Source: Porphyromonadaceae bacterium UBA7048
Lineage (GTDB): Bacteria; Bacteroidota; Bacteroidia; Bacteroidales; Muribaculaceae
NCBI GenBank assembly: GCA_002493945.1
Contig: DLAL01000044.1
Coordinates: 1 to 23,275 of the forward strand
Direction of reading: 5' to 3'
DNA length: 23,275 nucleotides
Position numbers and translations under genes: made by a program. Within the stretch, counting starts at the first letter, position 1; each line of letters starts with the position of its first letter. Below the pieces are notes generated by a model that was not told where the DNA came from, searched no databases, and saw only the letters and a program-made list of their open reading frames with translations. This document shows positions 1-6,333 of the stretch, piece by piece.

Positions 1-1
1 C

Positions 2-103
2 GAATCCCTCTTCAAAGTCGGCATATGCCTCCCGGCAGGCCCGTGGGTGACCGACGACCACATCCGCTACATCGTAGAGCAGATAAAAGCCGCCATCCTC
101 TGA
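2..103 (+). CDS. C-terminal end of a DegT/DnrJ/EryC1/StrS-family aminotransferase (5' partial)
   Basis: An open frame enters from the left edge and stops with TGA at 101-103, giving 33 residues. They contain GICLPAGPWVTDDHIRYIV, which resembles the usual C-terminal end of PLP-dependent sugar aminotransferases of the DegT/DnrJ/EryC1/StrS family (an aromatic/G-x-C-L-P-x-G segment, then a helix beginning T-D-x-x-I). Known members transaminate nucleotide-linked keto-sugars for surface polysaccharides or flagellin glycans in the cytoplasm. Only the tail is present, so the catalytic lysine and the substrate cannot be judged. A strong hairpin follows at 123-171, suggesting the end of a transcription unit. 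Confidence 0.6.
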   Translation, partial: ESLFKVGICLPAGPWVTDDHIRYIVEQIKAAIL

Positions 104-122
104 CATACGAGCATCGAATCAA

Positions 123-171
123 CGCTACGGGCAGAACGGACCAATCGCAAGGTTCCGTTCTGCCCGTAGTG
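123..171 (+). terminator. Strong hairpin after the aminotransferase gene, probable terminator
   Basis: CTACGGGCAGAACGGA (125-140) is perfectly complementary to TCCGTTCTGCCCGTAG (154-169). A G-T wobble and a C-G pair extend the stem to 18 bp, and two more C-G pairs are possible next to the loop. The trailing sequence TGCTGTTATTA is only weakly T-rich, so it is not a textbook intrinsic terminator. Its place 20 nt after the aminotransferase stop and just before the PI-PLC promoter fits transcription insulation. Confidence 0.6.
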
Positions 172-193
172 CTGTTATTACGGCATAACGCGC

Positions 194-224
194 TTGGTCG
201 TCCACAATGTTTTTGTTACCTTTG
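194..224 (+). promoter_or_regulatory. Bacteroidetes-type promoter for the PI-PLC gene
   Basis: A TTG at 194-196 (-33 box) is followed after 20 nt by TACCTTTG at 217-224 (-7 box, consensus TAnnTTTG). The spacing matches the sigma-ABfr promoter described for Bacteroides. Transcription would begin near 229-231. That excludes the more upstream in-frame start at 194 and supports translation from ATG 281 or ATG 260. Confidence 0.55.
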
Positions 225-280
225 CACCGGAAAAACATTTTTCGCCAGACCTTGCTTCCATGAATCCGAAACTGACTGAC

Positions 281-1504
281 ATGAACAGAAACATTATAGC
301 CGGTGCGATACTCTGCGCCATGAGCGGGCTGTGCGCCCATGCAGAGACAGCAGCCAACTGGATGAACCGCCTCGACGACGACGCATACGTCCATCAGCTC
401 TCCGTCCCAGGCACCCACGATGCCGCCACTGGCAACGGCACCGTGCTCGACAGCTTCGCACGCACTCAGCAGCTTAGCCTCTCCGAACAGTTCAATGCCG
501 GCGTACGCGCCTTCGACCTCCGGCCGTCCGTGTCCGACGGTACGCTGAAGATATACCACGGCATCATCGCTACGAACATCACATTCGACGACGCCCTCTC
601 CACTCTGTGCGAGCGGCTCGACGAGAATCCTTCGGAATTCATCATCGTGGTCATCCGTCACGAGGACGACCATGAGAACGATACCGAGAAGTCGCAGTGG
701 GGCGTCCTCCTATCTTCCACTCTCGCGCAGGAGAAATATGCCGGACGGTTCATCGACTTCTCCGGCTCGCTGACCGTCGGCGATGCCCGCGGAAAGATTC
801 TGCTCCTCAGCCGTGACCGCTATGACACAAAGCCGGTCGGCGGATTCATCTCAGGATGGAGCCACAGCGCCGATTTCGCCGACCAGGGCAACGGAACCAT
901 CACCGGAGCCAGCTCGCGGCAGACCACGCGGCTGTACATGCAGGATTTCTATGAGGTTAAAGGCGACAGCGAGAAGAAGTTGACGGCCATACGTACGTTG
1001 CTCGACTACTCGGTGACGCTGAACACCGCCACGACATCACACATATGGGTCATGAACAACACCTCGGGCTACTCTACGACAGGTCTCATAGCCACCGCCG
1101 ACGCCTACCGCACCAACGCCGCATCGACCAACATCGCCGTGGCCGACTATCTGGCCGAGGACGGACATGCCGGCCCGACGGGTATCATGATGATGGATTT
1201 CGCCGGAACGGACAGCGACGGCAAGTATGACGTCAACGGGCAGAAACTGCTTGAGGCCCTGATAGACAATAATTTCAGATACACCATGCGCGGCAAGTCG
1301 GCCGGGGTGAACGCAGTCACCGGTGCACAGCCCGATGATATCTCGATATCCGCTGACGGCGTGATAACCGCCTCCGGCCCGATCCGGGTCTACGGCATCA
1401 GCGGCAATCTTGTCGCCTCAGGAAACGACCGTGCCGTCGTCTCACAGCAGGGCGTATACATCGTCAAGACCGACCGGGCGGTCCGCAAGATGGTCGTGCG
1501 CTGA
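281..1504 (+). CDS. Secreted phosphatidylinositol-specific phospholipase C-like phosphodiesterase
   Basis: This 407-residue protein starts with a signal peptide (about residues 1-21, ending CAHA) and continues into a PI-PLC X-type TIM-barrel. Visible active-site elements are SVPGTHDA (His46), the segment GVRAFDLRP (about 75-82) and IYHGI (His93), the two His being the general base and acid of bacterial PI-PLCs. The family cleaves phosphoinositides or GPI-like lipids without calcium outside the cytoplasm. The last 50 residues, after a DISISADGVI linker, form a small beta-rich tail (VYGISGNLVASG, then GVYIV and KMVV) resembling the C-terminal tail domains of Bacteroidetes secreted proteins. The start at 281 was chosen because it begins the signal peptide and lies downstream of the promoter. 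ATG 260 is the alternative. The true substrate is unknown. Confidence 0.8.
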   Translation: MNRNIIAGAILCAMSGLCAHAETAANWMNRLDDDAYVHQLSVPGTHDAATGNGTVLDSFARTQQLSLSEQFNAGVRAFDLRPSVSDGTLKIYHGIIATNITFDDALSTLCERLDENPSEFIIVVIRHEDDHENDTEKSQWGVLLSSTLAQEKYAGRFIDFSGSLTVGDARGKILLLSRDRYDTKPVGGFISGWSHSADFADQGNGTITGASSRQTTRLYMQDFYEVKGDSEKKLTAIRTLLDYSVTLNTATTSHIWVMNNTSGYSTTGLIATADAYRTNAASTNIAVADYLAEDGHAGPTGIMMMDFAGTDSDGKYDVNGQKLLEALIDNNFRYTMRGKSAGVNAVTGAQPDDISISADGVITASGPIRVYGISGNLVASGNDRAVVSQQGVYIVKTDRAVRKMVVR

Positions 1505-1522
1505 GCCGCGGAACTAAATTTT

Positions 1523-1554
1523 TTTGGCATATAGCCCAAAAATCGGTAATTTTG
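1523..1554 (+). promoter_or_regulatory. Promoter of the biotin unit
   Basis: TTTG at 1523-1526 is separated by 20 nt from TAATTTTG at 1547-1554, a full match to the -33/-7 Bacteroidetes promoter. The -7 box ends 24 nt before ATG 1578. This fixes the bioGC start at 1578, because an upstream in-frame start at 1524 would overlap the promoter. I saw no obvious BirA-type operator. Confidence 0.65.
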
Positions 1555-1577
1555 CGGCTGCTTTTAGAGTATACGCT

Positions 1578-2969
1578 ATGAATTGTCGATTTGTCTCACA
1601 GCAGGGTCATGAGCGGCTCATCCTCGTATTCGCAGGCTGGGCCATGGACGACACGCCCTTCCGCCATCTCCGGCGCGAGGGCTACGACATAGCCGTAGTC
1701 TGGGACTACCGCGACCTCAACATCGACTGGTCCTTCACGGCCCCCTACTGCGAGATATGCGTGGTGGCGTGGTCGCTGGGCGTCTACGCTTCGGCCGTAT
1801 CCACCTACGGCATCGACGACCGCATCACACGCCGCGTGGCTGTCAACGGCACGCTGTGGCCCGTCGACCGTCTCAGAGGTATTCCCGAAGAGGTATTCGC
1901 CGGAACCCACGACGCGCTCGACAGCCGTCAGCTGCGCAAATTCTTCAGGCGTATGTGCGGTTCGGCGGAGCTGTTCGCAGACTTCTGCACACGTATGCCC
2001 GACCGCCCCGTGGACGAGTTGCGCCTGGAACTGGAGGCCTTCTATCCTCTTCCCTTGCTGCAGCACAGTCCCGTGCGCAGATGGGACGTGGCCGTGATAG
2101 GCACCGACGACGCCATCTTCCCGGCCGTCAATCAGTGGCGCGCATGGCAGGGAACGCCCGTCGACATGATGCCGCGCCCACATCTGATTGACCTTCAGGA
2201 AATCATCGACCGTTACACCGTCGACAAGCACCGCGTCGGCAGCCGCTTCGCCCACGGACGCGACAGCTACGAGGCCGACGCTCCGGTGCAGGCGCGCATC
2301 GCCGCGGAGATGGAGGAAGCCCTGCGCTCGCACGGCCTCGACGCCCTGATGGCCGAGCGCGGAGCACGCATCCTCGAGATAGGCTGCGGCACCGGACTGC
2401 TGAGCCGGCGCCTCGACGCCTTGTGCCATCAGCGCGCGCATCTCGAGCTGTGGGACCTCGTCGGCCCCTCGCCTGTGGCGCACCGTACCTTCAGGGAGGT
2501 CGACGCCGAGCTCGAGCTCGGCCGCACACCCTCGCACTCATTCGACATCATAGTCTCGGCATCGACCGTCCAGTGGTTCAACAGCCCCACGCGCTTCCTC
2601 GCACAGTGCTCGCGCATACTCGCCCACGGAGGCACCCTGCTGATGAGCACCTTCGTGCGCGGCAACCTCCACGAAGTCTATCAGGCCACCGGACGCACGC
2701 TCCCCCTGCTCAGCGCCGCCGAGTGGTGCTCCATCGTCCCCGACAGCTTCGAGACCGTCATGGCACGCGACTACACACATGCCCTGGAATTCAGCTCGCC
2801 GCACGACGTGTTCCGGCATCTGCGCGGCACGGGCGTCAACTCGCTCGGCGACTCCTCTGACAGCAACGCCGCACACATGCGCCGCGTCCTGGCCTCATAT
2901 CCGTGCGACCTCGACGGCGTATACCGCGCCACATACCGTCCCTTCATATTATTGCTCAAACGAAAATGA
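1578..2969 (+). CDS. Fused BioG-BioC: pimeloyl-ACP methyl ester esterase plus malonyl-ACP O-methyltransferase
   Basis: This 463-residue cytoplasmic protein has two biotin-pathway domains. Residues 1-210 match BioG (DUF452 alpha/beta hydrolase): the nucleophile elbow is AWSLGV (Ser66), followed by GTDDAIF (Asp177 or 178) and RPHLID (His202). Residues about 220-463 match BioC: SAM-binding ILEIGCGTGLLSRRL (265-279), SASTVQWF (328-334), and a tail with LEFSSPHDVFRHLRGTGVNS typical of BioC. BioC methylates malonyl-ACP so that it can prime fatty acid synthesis. BioG removes the methyl ester once pimeloyl-ACP is made. Opposing first and last steps on one chain are known in some Bacteroidetes. The stop overlaps the bioD start (ATGA), so the two are co-translated. 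The start at 1578 begins the BioG fold directly. Confidence 0.87.
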   Translation: MNCRFVSQQGHERLILVFAGWAMDDTPFRHLRREGYDIAVVWDYRDLNIDWSFTAPYCEICVVAWSLGVYASAVSTYGIDDRITRRVAVNGTLWPVDRLRGIPEEVFAGTHDALDSRQLRKFFRRMCGSAELFADFCTRMPDRPVDELRLELEAFYPLPLLQHSPVRRWDVAVIGTDDAIFPAVNQWRAWQGTPVDMMPRPHLIDLQEIIDRYTVDKHRVGSRFAHGRDSYEADAPVQARIAAEMEEALRSHGLDALMAERGARILEIGCGTGLLSRRLDALCHQRAHLELWDLVGPSPVAHRTFREVDAELELGRTPSHSFDIIVSASTVQWFNSPTRFLAQCSRILAHGGTLLMSTFVRGNLHEVYQATGRTLPLLSAAEWCSIVPDSFETVMARDYTHALEFSSPHDVFRHLRGTGVNSLGDSSDSNAAHMRRVLASYPCDLDGVYRATYRPFILLLKRK

Positions 2970-3658
2970 AAGACACCGTCACAGACTCCTGCGGCCAAGG
3001 CAGGATAATTTTCATATCGGGCATCGACACAGATGCCGGCAAGACCTATGCCACGGCTTCATACGCCCGCATGCTCGAAGAGGCCGGCCACAGCGTCATC
3101 ACTCAGAAATTCATCCAGACAGGCTGCCGCGACACGTCAGAGGACATCGAAGCCCACCGCCGCCTGCTCGGAACCGGACCGCTTGCCGAGGACGCCGAAG
3201 GACTCACCGCCCCCGTCATCTTCTCCTATCCGGCCTCAGCCCAGCTGGCCGCACGGCTCGACGGCCGGGAGATAGACCTCGGCGTCATCGACCGCGCCTC
3301 GGCCGAACTCGCCCGCCGCTACGACCGCGTGCTCGTCGAAGGCGCCGGAGGACTCTTCGTCCCCATAACCGACAACTTCTTCGCCATCGACTACGTGGCA
3401 TCGCGCCGCCTACCCGTGGTCCTCACCACCAACGGCCGCCTCGGTTCCATCAACCACACCATACTCTCGCTCGAAGCCATCCGCCAGCGCGGCATACAGC
3501 TCGATGCCGTCATCTACAACCGCTTCTACGACAGCGACCCCGTCATAGCCGCCGACACGTGCGCATTCATCGGCCGATATCTGGAGCGCAACTTCCCGTG
3601 CACCTCTTACTGGAGCATGCCGGCGCACGACGGAGTGTTAATTTTGCATAAATTGTAG
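2966..3658 (+). CDS. bioD: Dethiobiotin synthetase BioD
   Basis: This 230-residue protein carries the BioD P-loop GIDTDAGKT (about residues 19-27; family consensus GTDTxVGKT). It also has the substrate-loop lysine in TQKFIQTG and the glycine-rich segment VEGAGGLFVPI, which resembles the BioD VEGAGG motif. BioD makes dethiobiotin from 7,8-diaminopelargonate, CO2 and ATP in the cytoplasm. Length is normal. The ATG overlaps the bioGC stop by 4 nt, so the pair forms one biotin unit; bioA, bioF and bioB are not in the window. A TAATTTTG box (3639-3646) lies inside the 3' end, without a good -33 partner, and could help drive the next gene. Confidence 0.92.
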   Translation: MKDTVTDSCGQGRIIFISGIDTDAGKTYATASYARMLEEAGHSVITQKFIQTGCRDTSEDIEAHRRLLGTGPLAEDAEGLTAPVIFSYPASAQLAARLDGREIDLGVIDRASAELARRYDRVLVEGAGGLFVPITDNFFAIDYVASRRLPVVLTTNGRLGSINHTILSLEAIRQRGIQLDAVIYNRFYDSDPVIAADTCAFIGRYLERNFPCTSYWSMPAHDGVLILHKL

Positions 3659-3679
3659 AACGCTTCGCTGCTAAATTTG

Positions 3680-3687
3680 TAATTTTG
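3680..3687 (+). promoter_or_regulatory. TAnnTTTG -7 box directly ahead of the exonuclease gene
   Basis: TAATTTTG ends 5 nt before the GTG at 3692. There is no well-spaced TTTG -33 box (the closest TTG, 3653-3655, is 24 nt away). A second TAATTTTG occurs at 3639-3646. If the downstream box is used, the mRNA would begin at or very near the start codon. If the upstream box is used, it would have a leader of about 40 nt. Confidence 0.35.
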
Positions 3688-3691
3688 TATA

Positions 3692-4345
3692 GTGAATACA
3701 TCGGACTACATAGTAAGCATAAACAAAGACCAACTTGCCGCCCTTCCCGTGATGGCCTATCCGGCAGAAATCACACTTGTCGATTCGGCCGCCGTGGCAC
3801 ACTCGGCCCTGCGCGTTCTCGCCCGCGAAAAAGCCGTAGGCTTCGACACCGAAACCCGTCCGTCATTCCGCAAAGGGCAGATACACAAGGTGGCCCTGAT
3901 GCAGATATCCACAGCCGACCGTTGCTTCCTCTTCCGGCTCAACAAGATAGGCATCTGCGCCGAGCTAAAGGAATTCCTCGAGAACCCGGACATCCTCAAA
4001 ATCGGCCTGTCAGTGCACGACGACTTCAACGTCCTCAGGCGCAGCGGCGAAATCAATCCACAGGGATTCGTCGAGCTCCAGAACATGGTGCACCGCTATG
4101 ATATCACCGACATCTCACTTCAGAAAATCTACGCCATAATATTCGGCGAACGCATATCCAAAAGCCAGCGCCTCACAAACTGGGAGGCCGCCGAGCTCAG
4201 TCCGGCGCAACAGGCCTACGCGGCTCTTGACGCCTGGGCTTGCCTCAAGATTTACAATTATCTCAAAGACGGGCGATTCGATCCTCTGTCGTCGCCTTAC
4301 AGGCGCCGTCCCGAGCCGAAACCCGCTGCACGCCCTTTAACCTGA
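3692..4345 (+). CDS. DEDDy-type 3'-5' exonuclease (RNase D/WRN-like)
   Basis: This 217-residue protein shows the three exonuclease motifs of the DEDDy superfamily: VGFDTET (Asp52, Glu54), KIGLSVHDDF (Asp110 or 111) and the Tyr-x3-Asp motif YAALD (Tyr176, Asp180). It is a single-domain protein without HRDC or helicase domains, of the stand-alone type common in Bacteroidetes. Such enzymes degrade RNA or DNA from the 3' end in the cytoplasm; the substrate is not predictable. The GTG start is chosen because the segment IVSINKDQLAALP seems to belong to the family N-terminus; the first ATG (3752) would remove it. Spacing to the next small gene is 11 nt, so they are probably co-transcribed. Confidence 0.8.
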   Translation: MNTSDYIVSINKDQLAALPVMAYPAEITLVDSAAVAHSALRVLAREKAVGFDTETRPSFRKGQIHKVALMQISTADRCFLFRLNKIGICAELKEFLENPDILKIGLSVHDDFNVLRRSGEINPQGFVELQNMVHRYDITDISLQKIYAIIFGERISKSQRLTNWEAAELSPAQQAYAALDAWACLKIYNYLKDGRFDPLSSPYRRRPEPKPAARPLT

Positions 4346-4356
4346 AACCAAAAATC

Positions 4357-4596
4357 ATGAAATTCAACCGAGCAATTGTCATACCGATGGTCCTGGCAGT
4401 CTACCTCGCAGTGATGGCAGCAATAGGCTATCCGGCCTACCTTGACGGACGCACGTCACCTCTTCAGTATTTCGGAGTAATCGGACTGACGATATTCATC
4501 ATCATACTCCTACACTTCAACCTCAAGCGTCGCGAACGCCTCCGCCGCGAGCGTCTCGACGACATGAACCGCTACGAATCGAAAGAAAATAATTAA
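4357..4596 (+). CDS. Small two-helix inner-membrane protein, function unknown
   Basis: This 79-residue protein starts at ATG 4357. The same frame opens earlier, but only inside the exonuclease gene. Two hydrophobic segments are visible: about residues 6-27 (IVIPMVLAVYLAVMAAIGY) and 38-55 (FGVIGLTIFIIILLHF). A strongly basic tail follows (LKRRERLRRERLDDMNRYESKENN), so by the positive-inside rule the C-terminus is probably cytoplasmic. It lies between the exonuclease and gpmI with short gaps (11 and 17 nt), consistent with one transcript. I recognise no family motif; small proteins of this shape are common hypothetical genes in Bacteroidales. Confidence 0.7.
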   Translation: MKFNRAIVIPMVLAVYLAVMAAIGYPAYLDGRTSPLQYFGVIGLTIFIIILLHFNLKRRERLRRERLDDMNRYESKENN

Positions 4597-4613
4597 GTAA
4601 CAACGTAATAGAC

Positions 4614-6131
4614 ATGGCACACAAAGCATTACTCATGATTCTCGACGGTTGGGGCATCGGTGCCCACGACCACGCAAACGCCATATACAGCACTCCTCAC
4701 CCCTACTACGACTATCTGCTCAAGTCCTATCCGCACTCCCAGCTCCAGGCAAGCGGCGAATACGTCGGTCTGCCTGACGGACAGATGGGCAACTCTGAAG
4801 TAGGTCACCTCAACATCGGTGCCGGACGCATCGTATATCAGGACCTCGTGAAAATCAACAAAGCCATCGAGAGCGGCGCCATCTACGACAACCCCGAAGT
4901 GAAGCGCGCATTCGAGTACTGCGCCACCACCGGACAGGCCATGCACTTCATGGGCCTCACATCCACCGGCGGCGTGCACTCCTCGCTCGACCACATCTTC
5001 GCACTCTGCGACATAGCCAGGCACTACGGCCTGAGCAAGGTCTACCTCCACTGCTTCATGGACGGCCGCGACACCGACCCGCGCAGCGGCAAGGGCTTCA
5101 TCGAGCAGGTCCAGGACCACTGCGCAAAGTCGGCAGGCGTCATCGCCTCTATCGTGGGCCGATTCTACGCCATGGACCGCGACCACCGCTGGAACCGCGT
5201 CAAGGAAGCCTATGACCTCCTCATCGACGGTACCGGCAAGCAGGCCACCGATATGGTACAGGCCATGCAGGAAAGCTATGACGAAGGCGTCACCGACGAA
5301 TTCATCAAGCCCATCAACAACTCCGCCGTCGACGGCACCATCAAGCCCGACGACTGCGTGATATTCTTCAACTACCGCAACGACCGCGCCAAGGAGCTCA
5401 CCGAGGTCCTCACTCAGAAGGACATGCCCGAAGAAGGCATGCACACCATCCCCGGACTCCAGTACTACTGCATGACTCCCTACGACTCATCGTTCAAGGG
5501 CGTCCACATCCTCTTCGACAAGGATGACGTCAAGAACACCCTCGCCGAATACCTTGCAGCCAACGGCAAGACACAGCTCCACATCGCCGAGACAGAGAAG
5601 TACGCCCACGTCACCTTCTTCTTCAACGGCGGCCGTGAGGCTCCTTTCGCAGACGAAGACCGCGTGCTCGTACCCTCGCCCAAGGTAGCCACCTATGACC
5701 TCCAGCCCGAGATGAGTGCATTCCAGGTGAAGGACAAACTCGTCGACGCCATCGGCTCCGAGAAGTACGACTTCATCGTTGTGAACTTCGCCAACGGCGA
5801 CATGGTGGGCCACACCGGTATCTATCCCGCCATCCAGAAGGCTGTCGAGACACTTGACTCCTGTATGCACGACACCGTAGAGGCTGCCAAGGCCCACGGC
5901 TACGACACCATCATCATAGCCGACCACGGCAACGCTGACCACGCCGTGAACCCCGACGGCACCCCCAACACGGCTCACTCGCTCAACCCCGTGCCCTTCA
6001 TCTACGTCTCCGACGATGCAAAGGCCAAGGTCGAGAACGGCATCCTCGCCGACGTGGCTCCCTCCATACTCCACATCCTGGGCATGAAGCAGCCAGCTGA
6101 GATGACAGGCCACGACCTCATCACTGACTGA
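4614..6131 (+). CDS. gpmI: 2,3-bisphosphoglycerate-independent phosphoglycerate mutase
   Basis: This 505-residue protein matches the length and motifs of GpmI, the Mn-dependent glycolytic and gluconeogenic enzyme that interconverts 3- and 2-phosphoglycerate in the cytoplasm. Visible are the N-terminal metal site LMILDGWGIG (Asp11), the phosphoserine nucleophile GNSEVGHLNIGAGR (Ser61), the phosphatase-domain segments RFYAMDRDHRWNR and NYRNDRAKEL, and the C-terminal metal ligands in VNFANGDMVGHTG and IIADHGNAD. Nothing is missing. A rho-independent terminator begins about 30 nt after the stop, so it ends its transcription unit. Confidence 0.96.
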   Translation: MAHKALLMILDGWGIGAHDHANAIYSTPHPYYDYLLKSYPHSQLQASGEYVGLPDGQMGNSEVGHLNIGAGRIVYQDLVKINKAIESGAIYDNPEVKRAFEYCATTGQAMHFMGLTSTGGVHSSLDHIFALCDIARHYGLSKVYLHCFMDGRDTDPRSGKGFIEQVQDHCAKSAGVIASIVGRFYAMDRDHRWNRVKEAYDLLIDGTGKQATDMVQAMQESYDEGVTDEFIKPINNSAVDGTIKPDDCVIFFNYRNDRAKELTEVLTQKDMPEEGMHTIPGLQYYCMTPYDSSFKGVHILFDKDDVKNTLAEYLAANGKTQLHIAETEKYAHVTFFFNGGREAPFADEDRVLVPSPKVATYDLQPEMSAFQVKDKLVDAIGSEKYDFIVVNFANGDMVGHTGIYPAIQKAVETLDSCMHDTVEAAKAHGYDTIIIADHGNADHAVNPDGTPNTAHSLNPVPFIYVSDDAKAKVENGILADVAPSILHILGMKQPAEMTGHDLITD

Positions 6132-6160
6132 TAGCGCATACGCATCATCATACCGCACCG

Positions 6161-6217
6161 GCTCCGCCGACAGCACCCCTGCACAGGGAGCGCCGTCGGC
6201 GGAGCTTCCGTTTTTTT
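6161..6217 (+). terminator. Intrinsic terminator after gpmI
   Basis: GCTCCGCCGAC (6161-6171) pairs perfectly with GTCGGCGGAGC (6195-6205). A second small hairpin, CCCT-GCAC-AGGG (6177-6188), sits inside the loop. A run of seven T residues follows at 6211-6217. This is the clearest classical terminator in the window. Confidence 0.88.
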
Positions 6218-6253
6218 CGGACAGGGTCAGAAATTTTTCGCTGAAAAATAGCC

Positions 6254-6281
6254 TTGCGATGCAAGAAGTTTCGTAACTTTA
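6254..6281 (+). promoter_or_regulatory. Probable promoter of the RelA/SpoT-family gene
   Basis: TAACTTTA (6274-6281) is one base off the TAnnTTTG -7 box, and a TTG lies at 6254-6256 with a short 17-nt spacer. The -33 region falls within the small palindrome CTTGC-GAT-GCAAG (6253-6265). Another hairpin-like repeat, ATTTTTC-GCT-GAAAAAT (6233-6249), lies just upstream. The gene start at 6334 leaves a leader of about 45 nt. Confidence 0.4.
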
Positions 6282-6333
6282 CACTCTATTACCATAAAGA
6301 CCGCCTTTATTCCACACTCTAATCCTCTGAAAT

